Below, in pieces: positions 1 through 7,407 of a stretch of DNA of 38,398 bases. Under the pieces are notes generated by a model. That model was not told the origin of the DNA, did no database searches, and saw only the letters and a program-made list of their open reading frames with translations. The DNA comes from an uncultured Actinomycetes bacterium. GTDB taxonomy: Bacteria > Actinomycetota > Actinomycetes > Nanopelagicales > Nanopelagicaceae. Where the stretch lies: the NCBI GenBank assembly GCA_903827945.1, contig CAIKKN010000034.1, positions 1-38,398 on the forward strand. The letters run 5' to 3'. Positions within the stretch are counted from its first letter, which is position 1, and each line of letters begins with the position of its first letter. The position numbers were made by a program, and so were the translations under genes.

Positions 1-132
1 ATTTTTCCCAGTTAGAAGATCTGTCATAACAAAATTGATCTGAATCGCTGAAGCTGCTTGAGCCGAAATATCAAATACTGAGTTAGATAAAAGTGCAAAG
101 CCCAGTAAGCCAAAGGTGATTAGTTTGCGCAT
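1..132 (-). CDS. Secreted protein, N-terminal fragment (runs off the window)
   Basis: Only the first 44 codons lie in the window, so the function cannot be named. The reading starts MRKLITFGLLGFALL and ends at the window edge. Residues 1-29 look like a Sec signal peptide: basic N-terminus, a hydrophobic stretch at about 4-20, and a likely cleavage site after the AQAASA segment. The start is supported by a GGAGAG Shine-Dalgarno sequence at 143-148, 10 bases before the ATG. That site lies in the loop of a hairpin which is shared with the metallopeptidase gene starting at 16889. The first bases of both genes (ATGCGCAAA) are also identical. The neighbour on the plus strand is a truncated permease-oxidoreductase ORF, so the region between them may be a rearrangement junction. 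Confidence 0.75.
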   Translation of the reverse strand, partial: MRKLITFGLLGFALLSNSVFDISAQAASAIQINFVMTDLLTGKN

Positions 133-134
133 TA

Positions 135-156
135 AAATCTACCTCTCCGTAGATTT
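135..156 (-). promoter_or_regulatory. Hairpin with the Shine-Dalgarno sequence in its loop (copy 1)
   Basis: Read on the minus strand, arms AAATCTAC and GTAGATTT form a perfect 8-bp stem around the six-base loop GGAGAG. This is the only Shine-Dalgarno candidate for the secreted-protein gene starting at 132. A near-identical element is at 16893-16912. Control of translation is inferred; the complementarity and the second copy are seen directly. Confidence 0.7.
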
Positions 157-159
157 GAC

Positions 160-173
160 ACCCTTAGAAGGGT
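160..173. repeat. Short perfect inverted repeat, possible operator
   Basis: ACCCTT-AG-AAGGGT is a perfect 6-bp inverted repeat with a 2-base centre. It sits between the putative -10 (187-192) and the hairpin of the secreted-protein gene, so it would fall in the first transcribed bases. It could bind a repressor or be chance. Confidence 0.35.
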
Positions 174-186
174 AGCGCTTGGTATG

Positions 187-192
187 ACTATA
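187..192 (-). promoter_or_regulatory. Putative -10 (TATAGT) of the secreted-protein gene at 132
   Basis: TATAGT on the minus strand would give a 5' leader of roughly 45-50 bases containing the hairpin at 135-156. No convincing -35 was seen. Confidence 0.35.
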
Positions 193-214
193 GCCGCCAA
201 TCACCAAATAATCA

Positions 215-2215
215 TTGGCATCAGCCGATGGCGGCGTCTTTGTGCTGAATTTACTCAATCATTATGGCGGGACAGTCTTGTTTGATATTGGCGCTGTTCT
301 TCTTTGTACAAGCGTCCTGGCAGGATATTCGGCGCTTCACAATGCTGCCAGCAGATATCTCTTTGCACTTGGACGTGAAAATATTGCGCCCCATGTTTTT
401 GGTGAATACCACAAAGATTTCTTCAGTCCCCATATAGCAAGCCTTGCAATCACCGCAATCGCATCCGTCGTCTCGGTTGCATTTGCAGTAGGCGGAGCAG
501 ATCCGTATAAAGTTTTTGCTGCAAGTCTCATCGCGGTAGGAACTTTAGGAATCGTCGCCCTCCAAGCTTTCGCATCACTTTCGGTGGTGGTCTTCTTTTG
601 GAAGCGAAAAGATCGAAAGTTCTGGGAAGGCTTCCTAGCTCCACTTATCGGATTTGTTGGCCTCTTGGGTGCTTTTGCGCTTGCTGCAACGCACTACAAC
701 ACGTTGACTGGGACCGATAACAAACTCATTAACCTTGTGCCGATACTTCTTGTTGTAGTTACAGTTGCTGGAATTGCAAATGGAGTTCGTATCAAAAAGA
801 GCAAACCCGTGATTTATGCCAAGTTAGCATCGACGCAACTTCGTTCGCGAAAAGAGTCAGACATTGTTGCTCCAAAGATTGAGTACACCAAGAAATATTG
901 CTTAGTCGGCGCTGGCCCGGCTGGATTAGTCATGGCCCGCGCGCTCATTAAAGAAGGTGTGCCCTTTGATTGGTATGAACGCCATTTCGATGTTGGTGGC
1001 ATCTGGGATATGAATAATCCAGGTACTCCAATGTATGAAAGCTGCCATTTCATCTCTTCCAAATACACCAGTGGCTTCTACGGATTCCCAATGTCTTCGG
1101 ATCTTCCGGACTATCCATCAGGAAATCAAATTCTCACGTATATTCGAGAATTCGCGGATAAATATGATTTGAAGCGTCGAGTCAATTTTGGTGTTTCGAT
1201 TTCAGAGGCCCATTCGATAGAGAATGATCAATGGCGCGTCACTCTTTCCAATGGCAAGAGTGAAATCTACGAAGGTTTAATCAACGCTACCGGTGTCACA
1301 TGGCACGCAAATAGACCACACATAAGTGGCGAGGAGAATTTCAAGGGCAAAATCATGCACTCGGTCGAGTATCAATCGCCATCAGAATTTTCAGGTAAGA
1401 GAGTGTTAATTGTGGGTGCAGGAAATTCCGGTGTCGACATCGCATCCGATGCAGCTCAATCTTCTGATCAGGCTTACTTCTCTGTGCGCCGTGGCTACCG
1501 CTACATCCCAAAATATATATTTGGATTACCAACAGATGCTTTGATGTCTGGAAAAGTTCAAGCTCCCAAAGGTGTTTCTATTTCAGGTGATACCTCGAAG
1601 ATGATTGATACGCTCGTTGGCGATCTAACTCGCTATGGTCTTCCAAAACCGGATCATGATCTCCTTGCAAGCCATCCCATAATGAACACGCAAGTTCTCC
1701 ATCACTTGGGGCATGGCGATCTCATTGCCAAGCCAGATGTTCAAGAGATAACTGAAACAGGAGTCACTTTCAAGGATGGAAGTCACGTCGATGTGGATCT
1801 GATTGTTCTTGCCACCGGTTATTCATACTCTGTGCCGTATTTGGACCAAACCGATGATGAGTGGAAGGACGGGCGCCCTCAACTTTATCTACGCATCCTC
1901 TCCCGCAAGCACCCGAACCTTTACTTCATTGGTTATGCGGAATTCGCCGATGCTGCTTACAAGCGCTTCGACGAGATGGCGCAGATGGTTGTCATCGATA
2001 TTCGCGCGCGAACAACGGGCGTCCACTATCCAGAGCTGTTGGAACTTCGTAATAGTGATAATCCAGATCTAGCTGGTGGCCATAAATACATTGATAGCCC
2101 ACGACATACGAACTACATCGAGGTTGAAACGTATCTCAACTACCTAGCCATTCTTCGTGATCGCTTTGATTGGCCCGAGGTCGACGATACGACTTATCAA
2201 GGCCTTATTCGATAA
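215..2215 (+). CDS. 5'-truncated amino-acid permease fused to a flavin monooxygenase
   Basis: The ORF encodes 666 residues in two parts. Residues 1-195 match the C-terminal end of an APC-superfamily amino-acid permease: about five membrane segments (near 18-38, 73-92, 100-128, 140-160, 172-190) and the family-typical HNAASRYLFALGRE after the first. The roughly seven N-terminal segments of a normal 12-segment permease are missing. Residues 226-666 form a flavin-containing monooxygenase: the FAD motif GAGPAG (232-237), the family signature FxGxxxHxxxY (376-386), the NADPH motif GAGNSG (401-406) and a late ATGY. The only start is TTG at 215, with an in-frame TAA at 209-211, no Shine-Dalgarno site and no TAnnnT box, unlike most genes here. 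Permease homology begins right at the start codon, so this is probably the remainder of a longer fusion gene cut at about position 212. Whether it is still expressed is unknown. Its 3' end overlaps the SDR gene by 11 bp. Confidence 0.75.
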   Translation: MASADGGVFVLNLLNHYGGTVLFDIGAVLLCTSVLAGYSALHNAASRYLFALGRENIAPHVFGEYHKDFFSPHIASLAITAIASVVSVAFAVGGADPYKVFAASLIAVGTLGIVALQAFASLSVVVFFWKRKDRKFWEGFLAPLIGFVGLLGAFALAATHYNTLTGTDNKLINLVPILLVVVTVAGIANGVRIKKSKPVIYAKLASTQLRSRKESDIVAPKIEYTKKYCLVGAGPAGLVMARALIKEGVPFDWYERHFDVGGIWDMNNPGTPMYESCHFISSKYTSGFYGFPMSSDLPDYPSGNQILTYIREFADKYDLKRRVNFGVSISEAHSIENDQWRVTLSNGKSEIYEGLINATGVTWHANRPHISGEENFKGKIMHSVEYQSPSEFSGKRVLIVGAGNSGVDIASDAAQSSDQAYFSVRRGYRYIPKYIFGLPTDALMSGKVQAPKGVSISGDTSKMIDTLVGDLTRYGLPKPDHDLLASHPIMNTQVLHHLGHGDLIAKPDVQEITETGVTFKDGSHVDVDLIVLATGYSYSVPYLDQTDDEWKDGRPQLYLRILSRKHPNLYFIGYAEFADAAYKRFDEMAQMVVIDIRARTTGVHYPELLELRNSDNPDLAGGHKYIDSPRHTNYIEVETYLNYLAILRDRFDWPEVDDTTYQGLIR

Positions 2216-3074
2216 TCTCCCATACGCCATTTACTTGTTTTGCGATGCCTCGCGTTTCAAGTTCTTTGAGGTAACGCTTGTGTCCTCGATCGCCCTTGCC
2301 TACGAAGAGAGGCATAAGGCTAGGAAGTTGGCTTGGAAATAGCATCGCGATGCGCACCAACCAAGATTCACTTGGCTTTGGATAAACCTCGAATTTTGGT
2401 TTGTCGAGCATCTTAATAAAAGCTTTTACAACATCTTCGGTTTTCTGGGGTGGATCCATAAATTGAAGTGAGTTTCCGCCTTCTACAGCCTCGCGTTGCA
2501 ACATGGGAGTATCGGTAGCCGAAGGCATCACCGAACCAACCTTGATTCCCTTTGGTCCAAAGTCCAAACTCATTGAGAGCATTGCTCCGCGAAGGCCAAA
2601 TTTTGAGATTGTGTATAGCGGAGTTTCGCCGAGTGGGAAAATTCCACCTAAGGAAACTGTTGTGATTATTCTCGGATCATCTGATTTTTTCAGCAAATCA
2701 ATAGAGCTTCGAATGATTACCAGTGGCGATCGAAGATTAATATCTAACTCGTATTCGATGCTGTCGATGCTACGTTCATCAAACCTATCGGTCGTGGTGA
2801 TCGCCGCATTTGGTATCAACACATCAATTTTTCCGTACTTGGTGGAAATTTCATCAATTGCTGCGGTGATCGCGTTTCGATCGGTCAAATCAAGAGGTAT
2901 CGAGTGATGACCAGATCCTGTGAGCGAATTGAGCACATTGTGAAGTCGGGCGCTATTCAGATCTAGAAGTACTAATTTCGCACCTCTCTCAGAAAACTCT
3001 CGGGCTAAGTGCGAACCGATTCCGCCCGCTCCTCCTGTTATGACAATTACCTTCTCTTCGTAGTCATATTTCAT
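2205..3074 (-). CDS. Short-chain dehydrogenase/reductase (SDR)
   Basis: A classical SDR of 289 residues, an NAD(P)-dependent oxidoreductase of unknown substrate. It shows TGGAGGIG (13-20) for cofactor binding, NAA (89-91), and the catalytic set Ser141, Tyr154 and Lys158 (YTISK). An acidic residue at the end of the second strand (LLDLN, 35-39) suggests a preference for NAD. It carries about 40 residues beyond the usual 250-residue core, after a hydrophobic PSQLPSLMPLF stretch. The ATG at 3074 is preceded by TACCCT (3081-3086) with 6 bases between. It is tail-to-tail with the monooxygenase fusion, and the pair could act on the same oxidised substrate, but only proximity suggests that. Confidence 0.88.
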   Translation of the reverse strand: MKYDYEEKVIVITGGAGGIGSHLAREFSERGAKLVLLDLNSARLHNVLNSLTGSGHHSIPLDLTDRNAITAAIDEISTKYGKIDVLIPNAAITTTDRFDERSIDSIEYELDINLRSPLVIIRSSIDLLKKSDDPRIITTVSLGGIFPLGETPLYTISKFGLRGAMLSMSLDFGPKGIKVGSVMPSATDTPMLQREAVEGGNSLQFMDPPQKTEDVVKAFIKMLDKPKFEVYPKPSESWLVRIAMLFPSQLPSLMPLFVGKGDRGHKRYLKELETRGIAKQVNGVWEIIE

Positions 3075-3080
3075 CTGGAA

Positions 3081-3086
3081 AGGGTA
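3081..3086 (-). promoter_or_regulatory. -10 box TACCCT, leaderless start of the SDR gene
   Basis: TACCCT, then TTCCAG, then ATG at 3074. No purine-rich ribosome site lies in between. Confidence 0.6.
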
Positions 3087-3117
3087 CTTCTCTTTAGCGC
3101 GATATTGAAGATTTCTC

Positions 3118-3123
3118 TAGTAT
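3118..3123 (+). promoter_or_regulatory. -10 box TAGTAT, leaderless start of the DnaX-C-like gene
   Basis: TAGTAT ends 6 bases before the GTG at 3130. The spacing favours this GTG over the overlapping GTG at 3128. Confidence 0.5.
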
Positions 3124-3129
3124 TAGCGT

Positions 3130-3390
3130 GTGCAGATTGAGCAGCTTAAGAGTCAGTGGAATGGCGTTCTCGATTATCTGCTGGAGCAGGATCGGATCGC
3201 ATGGCTGGCCTTCTTTGATGCTCGTTTGGTCTCTTTGGAATCTAATGTTCTGACAATCAACTTTGCAGATAGTCAGAAGTTTGGTGGTCAGCACGATTTC
3301 ACCTTCGCACGCAATCCCAAGCACCTTGCTCTGCTTCACCAGGCAATCACTTCAGTTTTGGGTCAGGATCTTGAGGTGATTGAAGAATGA
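3130..3390 (+). CDS. Free-standing DnaX C-terminal (tau)-like small protein
   Basis: An 86-residue protein whose pattern resembles the C-terminal domain of actinobacterial DnaX (DNA polymerase III tau). It has a Trp followed by a Val-Leu pair (W10, VL), an R-x-A-W motif (22-25), a DAxxVSLExNVLTxxF strand pair (30-46), and a closing LxxAIxxVLGxxxxVIEE (68-86). Normally this region sits at the end of a protein of more than 500 residues with an AAA+ ATPase; here there is no ATPase part. The GTG start follows TAGTAT with 6 bases between. Its stop overlaps the lysozyme start as ATGA (3387-3390), implying translational coupling to an apparently unrelated gene. The family match is by eye and moderately sure; a role in the replisome is inference. 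Confidence 0.65.
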   Translation: MQIEQLKSQWNGVLDYLLEQDRIAWLAFFDARLVSLESNVLTINFADSQKFGGQHDFTFARNPKHLALLHQAITSVLGQDLEVIEE

Positions 3391-4673
3391 AGAAACTTCT
3401 CTTAAGTATTGCTCTTGCGTTGAGTCTGATTGCAAACAACGCTTTTGCTTTCACGCCTAAATCCATAGTTGCCCTCGGGCCCGGTGATCATATTCATGGA
3501 ATGGATATCTCGTATTGGCAGCACCCTGCAGGTAGCGCAATTGATTTCAAAAAAATGTATGCCGCAGGTATTCGATTTGTGATGATTAAAGGCGCAGACG
3601 CTCACGATGTCGCTGATGCTCAAGCGCTGAAATATCTGAAGATTGATCGTCCCGCCGCCCAAGCCGCGCGTTTGTACACGGGCTTTTATTATTACGCCTA
3701 CCTTCCAGATAGCGTTGATCCAGGCTTCATAATTAAGGACGCACAAGCCCAAGCCCAAAAAGTCATCTGGCGATTAGCCTCAATCGGGGGCTACAACTTC
3801 CGCGATATGCCAATTTCAATCGACTTAGAAAATAATTGCGTTCGCACCGCAGCAAATGGAAACTGCTCCAAGTATATGAACCGGGCAAATGTAACGTTGT
3901 GGGCCAAGACATGGCTTGCCTCTGTAACGGCAAAAACCAATCGGAAACCTTTTCTTTATTCGTATGCGAATTTTCTAGAACAAACCTTGGCGCGCGATCC
4001 AGAGCTTCGACAATACCCATTGTGGATGGCTCACTACACACTCAATCCTGCAAGCTCACAACCAAATCAAAAAACTGTTGGTTGTTACGCGCACGCATGG
4101 TCGAATGCAAATTGCACGGCGCAGTGGCAGATGTGGCAGTACACATCGTGTGGAATCGCCGGGAAATATGGCGTCCCTGGAAGCCGGGTAGATCTGAATG
4201 TATTTGCCGGAACTTCACGTCAATTTCTTGCACTCATGAGTAGGACGTGGGTTCCAGATGTCACAGATCTTCTTCCCGTCGATGAAGCCACAACGATGAC
4301 GATGAGTGATCCCATTGCTTCGGATACCAATGTGCCAGTGAAAATTACCGCCGATGTCGTACGCCCAGATGGCACACCGGTTGTAGCCGGAACAATTAAA
4401 TGGCAATCAGCTGATACAACTCAATCAAATGGCACTCAAACAGTTGCTCGTGCTGCAAGTGGAAGATTTGTTCTTAGTATTAAAGGACTTCCAGCAGGTA
4501 CGTATGTAGGATCGGTTAACTTTGAGGACATCACCGGAACACATGCTTCAAACCAATTACCAGCCACTTTTACAATCACGCAAGGTGTAACCCCTACCCC
4601 AACGCCAACTCCTACGGTTTCTAAAACTCCAAAACCACCAGTCGATACTTGCGCAGGACAGATCCGAATTTAG
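3387..4673 (+). CDS. Secreted GH25 lysozyme (muramidase) with Ig-like domain
   Basis: Hydrolyses the beta-1,4 bond between N-acetylmuramic acid and N-acetylglucosamine in peptidoglycan (family knowledge). A signal peptide covers residues 1-22 (cleavage after AFA). The GH25 barrel spans about 36-280: GMDISYWQ (38-45, Asp40), the catalytic pair in SIDLEN (Asp146, Glu148), LWMAHY, and the C-terminal VDLNVF with the Asp typical of the family. Residues of about 295-400 form an Ig-like beta domain, followed by a TP-repeat linker and a short Cys-containing tail. The tail suggests wall binding or a surface tether, but no LPXTG motif is present. The ATG overlaps the upstream stop. The gene converges on the ACT gene with a 4-bp gap. 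Confidence 0.9.
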   Translation: MKKLLLSIALALSLIANNAFAFTPKSIVALGPGDHIHGMDISYWQHPAGSAIDFKKMYAAGIRFVMIKGADAHDVADAQALKYLKIDRPAAQAARLYTGFYYYAYLPDSVDPGFIIKDAQAQAQKVIWRLASIGGYNFRDMPISIDLENNCVRTAANGNCSKYMNRANVTLWAKTWLASVTAKTNRKPFLYSYANFLEQTLARDPELRQYPLWMAHYTLNPASSQPNQKTVGCYAHAWSNANCTAQWQMWQYTSCGIAGKYGVPGSRVDLNVFAGTSRQFLALMSRTWVPDVTDLLPVDEATTMTMSDPIASDTNVPVKITADVVRPDGTPVVAGTIKWQSADTTQSNGTQTVARAASGRFVLSIKGLPAGTYVGSVNFEDITGTHASNQLPATFTITQGVTPTPTPTPTVSKTPKPPVDTCAGQIRI

Positions 4674-4677
4674 CTTT

Positions 4678-4914
4678 TTATGCTGGGTTGCAGGAAATTA
4701 CTTCGACTCCACCAATTTGTTTCAAGATGTCCAACAAATCAGTTGCATCACTGCCCGGTACAGCAACAATAATTTCATCGTATCCGCGACCATCAACGCT
4801 TTTGAGAACCTGTAGCCCACGGATATCTCCGCCGGCAAAACCAATTGCAGAAGCGACCGCTCCGAGTGAACCGGGACGATCAGGAAGTGTTATTTCAATC
4901 TTAAATAGCGCCAT
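4678..4914 (-). CDS. Single ACT-domain protein
   Basis: A 78-residue protein that is essentially one ACT domain, a small-ligand (usually amino-acid) sensing fold. It starts MALFKIEITLPDRPGSLG; the DRPGSL turn and the following Gly-rich helix start (GFAGGDI) are the family hallmarks. The longer reading from 4995 adds 27 low-similarity residues and overlaps the next gene. The ATG at 4914 is preferred because TATCTT (4921-4926) lies 6 bases upstream. No enzyme domain is attached, so it probably regulates a partner in amino-acid metabolism. Confidence 0.8.
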   Translation of the reverse strand: MALFKIEITLPDRPGSLGAVASAIGFAGGDIRGLQVLKSVDGRGYDEIIVAVPGSDATDLLDILKQIGGVEVISCNPA

Positions 4915-4920
4915 GGCATA

Positions 4921-4926
4921 AAGATA
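4921..4926 (-). promoter_or_regulatory. -10 box TATCTT, leaderless start of the ACT gene
   Basis: TATCTT, then TATGCC, then ATG at 4914. It lies in the 46-bp gap after the DoxX-Rieske gene, so the ACT gene can be transcribed on its own. Confidence 0.55.
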
Positions 4927-4960
4927 ACAGACCCGTGTTAACAGGGAATTACGATTAAGT

Positions 4961-5839
4961 TTAAATCTGGACGATGTTTGCGCCTTGGATTGCAACTTTT
5001 ATCTTTGGTAGCGGCGTTGGCGCAGGGCCAGCTACAACTTTTGCTCCATTGTTTGGATCAAAGCGGGCACCATGGCATGGGCAAGCAAGTTGATTTCCAA
5101 GTGAGTCGTAGTTAACCGTACAACCCTGATGTGTGCAGATTGCCGTGTATGCAAAGACACCGGCGGCTGTCTTGAAAAGATATGCAGGTGATCCATCTAG
5201 CGCGGTGAACTTCTTCACTTCCCCAACTTTCACATCTGCATTCTTAGCAATAATTGCGCTCACGGCTACCTTCTTTGGCTTAAATGAACCGCCAGCAAGA
5301 GCGCCAATAACTGCAGCGATACCAACTCCAACTAAGCGCATCACTTCTCGGCGATCGCGAAGATTTGGAATTAATCCCCCATCGCGTCGACCCCGGCCGT
5401 TGCTTGAATTTCGAACCATAAAGAAAAGTGCAAGCCAGAGAACGGCGTAAGGAAGATCGCTGCCTAAGAAGTATGGATGAACGTGATAGCTAACTGATAG
5501 CCACAAGACAATAGCCATTGAGAATCCACCGAGCGCCGCCGCTTGAAGTGCAACTCCAGCAAGCACTGCGATTCCTATCGCGAATTCTGACAACATAACA
5601 AACCAGGCAAAGATTGTTGCGTGTTCCAAAATTTTTGTGAGACCAAATGAGAGAGGTGAATGCCCAATCATTCCATTGATCTGCGCACCGAAGTATGTTG
5701 ATGATGCTTTATCTAGATATCCGCTGTCGATTGCTTTCGACCAACCGCCGTATACCCATGTAACGCCAAGCCAGAGGCGAATGATTGTCATTGGTAGCGG
5801 TTGTGCCCGCCATGAGTTGATGCCAAAACGTGAGGTCAT
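4961..5839 (-). CDS. DoxX/DoxD-like membrane domain fused to a Rieske [2Fe-2S] domain
   Basis: A 292-residue two-domain redox protein. The N-terminal part (about 1-150) is a four-segment membrane domain of the DoxX/TQO-DoxD type: RLWLGVTWVYGGWSKA near the start, then hydrophobic helices through LWLALFFMV. A basic linker (RGRRDGG..RDRREVMR) and another hydrophobic stretch resembling an uncleaved signal anchor lead into a Rieske domain in the last about 100 residues. That domain carries both cluster-binding motifs, CTHQGC and CPCHG (two Cys and two His). It would pass electrons at the outer membrane face, perhaps to or from quinones (inference). An upstream ATG at 5899 overlaps the divergent hydrolase start. 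The ATG at 5839 is chosen because TATCCT (5846-5851) lies 6 bases before it and family similarity starts soon after. Confidence 0.83.
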   Translation of the reverse strand: MTSRFGINSWRAQPLPMTIIRLWLGVTWVYGGWSKAIDSGYLDKASSTYFGAQINGMIGHSPLSFGLTKILEHATIFAWFVMLSEFAIGIAVLAGVALQAAALGGFSMAIVLWLSVSYHVHPYFLGSDLPYAVLWLALFFMVRNSSNGRGRRDGGLIPNLRDRREVMRLVGVGIAAVIGALAGGSFKPKKVAVSAIIAKNADVKVGEVKKFTALDGSPAYLFKTAAGVFAYTAICTHQGCTVNYDSLGNQLACPCHGARFDPNNGAKVVAGPAPTPLPKIKVAIQGANIVQI

Positions 5840-5845
5840 AGCAGG

Positions 5846-5851
5846 AGGATA
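5846..5851 (-). promoter_or_regulatory. -10 box TATCCT, leaderless start of the DoxX-Rieske gene
   Basis: TATCCT, then CCTGCT, then ATG at 5839. It decides the start against the longer ORF from 5899. Confidence 0.55.
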
Positions 5852-5885
5852 ACCTCCAAACCTTAAAATTGGGGACCATCGCAAG

Positions 5886-5891
5886 TAGAGT
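5886..5891 (+). promoter_or_regulatory. -10 box TAGAGT, leaderless start of the dienelactone hydrolase gene
   Basis: TAGAGT, then TCTTTC, then ATG at 5898. Together with the box at 5846-5851 it makes a compact divergent promoter of about 50 bp. Confidence 0.6.
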
Positions 5892-5897
5892 TCTTTC

Positions 5898-6581
5898 ATG
5901 GGTAAAAATCTTGAGTTTGAATTAAATGACGCAAGTGGGTCTGGCTACCTAGCGACACCACAAAACGGGAGCGGCCCGGCTGTAATTGTCATCCAAGAAT
6001 GGTGGGGGCTAGTTGGTCACATCACCGATGTCGTTGACAGGTTTGCTGCTGCAGGGTTTGTTGCATTTGCGCCAGATCTGTATCACGGACAAGCCGCGGC
6101 AGAGCCTGACACTGCAAAAAAATTGATGATGGAGTTGCAGTTAGATAAAGCAGGTAAAGAAATTATCAACTCTGCTAAATATTTAATGTCTTTGCCCGAG
6201 ACCTCTTCTAAAACCGTTGGAACCGTAGGTTTTTGTATGGGCGGTTCACTCTCAATTTGGAGTGGAACTCTTGACCCGGTCATTGATAGAGCGGTGGGTT
6301 TCTACCCGGGTTCCTCGTGGGAGCGGCACGCGCCAAAGTGGAGTAATTACAAGGGGAAGAGGGCGATGATTCATTGCGCTGAAAGTGATGGAACTTCTAG
6401 CGCCCCTGGAATTCAAGAGGCTATTGGCGGTATTACTGGAGCAGGTGGATCAATAGAAGTCTTTGATTATTCTGGAACCCAGCACGCCTTTTTTAATAAC
6501 GATCGCCCTGAAGTGTTCAATCCGGCGGCCTCACAGCTGGCGTGGGACCGCACGGTGAACTTTCTTAAGGACAAGGTATAG
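5898..6581 (+). CDS. Dienelactone hydrolase family protein
   Basis: An alpha/beta hydrolase of 227 residues, close to the usual family length. It shows the QEWWGL motif (Glu36 region), a Cys nucleophile in GFCMGG (Cys113), an acidic residue in AESDG (Asp164), and the catalytic His in GTQHAFF (His196), which is the Cys-Asp-His triad of the family. Canonical members open dienelactones in chlorocatechol breakdown. No aromatic-degradation genes are nearby, so the true substrate is unknown. It is cytoplasmic (no signal peptide) and converges on the next SDR gene with a 9-bp gap. Confidence 0.88.
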   Translation: MGKNLEFELNDASGSGYLATPQNGSGPAVIVIQEWWGLVGHITDVVDRFAAAGFVAFAPDLYHGQAAAEPDTAKKLMMELQLDKAGKEIINSAKYLMSLPETSSKTVGTVGFCMGGSLSIWSGTLDPVIDRAVGFYPGSSWERHAPKWSNYKGKRAMIHCAESDGTSSAPGIQEAIGGITGAGGSIEVFDYSGTQHAFFNNDRPEVFNPAASQLAWDRTVNFLKDKV

Positions 6582-6590
6582 CTATAAGTC

Positions 6591-7325
6591 TTATGACTGC
6601 TGATTCATTGACCAGAGAGTCCAGATATGGGTACGTACTGAACGAGGTTGCTTCAAGATTGTTGTGATTTGAAAAGCAATATCTTCAGAACGAAGGAAGC
6701 TTGCAAGAACTGGAGTTCCCGCGGTGCGACCCGCGCCGATTGCGAATTCTGTCTCTGTTCCTGCAGGGCAAACCAATGCAACGCGTACGCCTTTTTCACG
6801 AAGCTCGCGATCAAGACCGCCTGCTAAGCCGACCTGTGCATGCTTTGTGCCTGCGTAGATGGATTCATCCCCGCCGCCACGGAAACCTGCAACGGATGAA
6901 ACGATGACGATGTCGCCAGCCTTCTTTTCAAGCATTGCTGGAAGACATGCACGAATGATGTGAACAGTGCCCTCATAGTTTGTGCGCATCATGCGATTTA
7001 CTTCATCATCGCTGTAATCCAAAATTGAACCGTACATTCCGATTCCAGCATTCGGCACCACTGCATCGATAGTTCCAAACTTATCGATTGCTGCCTTTGC
7101 AACCGCCTTAGAAACGCTTGGTTCTGAGCAATCACCAGCAACATATGTTGCGTTTGCTTCGCCTAATGAAGCAACTATTTCTTTCAGACGTTCTTCGTTA
7201 CGAGCATTAAGCACAACTTTGGCGCCTTGCTCGACTAACTCTTTGGCCGTTGCAGCGCCCATTCCAGCGGTAGCTCCGGTAATTACGATTACTTGATCTT
7301 TTAGGTCTCTCAATTGATAGGTCAT
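6591..7325 (-). CDS. Short-chain dehydrogenase/reductase (SDR)
   Basis: An NAD(P)-dependent oxidoreductase of 244 residues, typical for classical SDRs. Motifs are TGATAGMG (16-23), NAGIG (92-96), and the catalytic Ser144, Tyr157 and Lys161 (YAGTK). Asn40-Ala-Arg42 after the second strand suggests NADP(H). The open frame extends to 7499, but the extra 58 residues are not SDR-like. The ATG at 7325 is supported by TAGAAT (7331-7336) with 5 bases between. The substrate is unknown. It is divergent from the SOUL gene. Confidence 0.88.
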   Translation of the reverse strand: MTYQLRDLKDQVIVITGATAGMGAATAKELVEQGAKVVLNARNEERLKEIVASLGEANATYVAGDCSEPSVSKAVAKAAIDKFGTIDAVVPNAGIGMYGSILDYSDDEVNRMMRTNYEGTVHIIRACLPAMLEKKAGDIVIVSSVAGFRGGGDESIYAGTKHAQVGLAGGLDRELREKGVRVALVCPAGTETEFAIGAGRTAGTPVLASFLRSEDIAFQITTILKQPRSVRTHIWTLWSMNQQS

Positions 7326-7330
7326 GGCGC

Positions 7331-7336
7331 ATTCTA
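7331..7336 (-). promoter_or_regulatory. -10 box TAGAAT, leaderless start of the second SDR gene
   Basis: TAGAAT, then GCGCC, then ATG at 7325. Confidence 0.55.
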
Positions 7337-7395
7337 TGCATAAGTTGTCAGGTAGTTGCAAGATGATTGTTGGTATCAGATCAGACTGGAAGAAG

Positions 7396-7401
7396 TAGAA
7401 T
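7396..7401 (+). promoter_or_regulatory. -10 box TAGAAT, leaderless start of the SOUL gene
   Basis: TAGAAT, then CTAAGC, then ATG at 7408. Confidence 0.6.
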
Positions 7402-7407
7402 CTAAGC

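Noticed and set aside
2503-2907. 134-codon open frame on the plus strand inside the SDR gene
   Set aside because: It is antisense to a clear SDR with all catalytic motifs, and its translation resembles no family.
4915-4995. 27-residue N-terminal extension of the ACT protein
   Set aside because: It overlaps the upstream gene and is unlike ACT proteins; the ATG at 4914 has a proper -10 box.
5846-5858. GGAGG-TTAT-CCTCC hairpin ahead of the DoxX-Rieske start, possible Shine-Dalgarno sequestration
   Set aside because: The same bases contain TATCCT at leaderless spacing, so most of the stem would lie upstream of the transcript.
5840-5899. 20-residue N-terminal extension of the DoxX-Rieske protein from ATG 5899
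   Set aside because: It would overlap the divergent hydrolase start, lacks similarity to the DoxX family, and a well-spaced -10 box supports the start at 5839.
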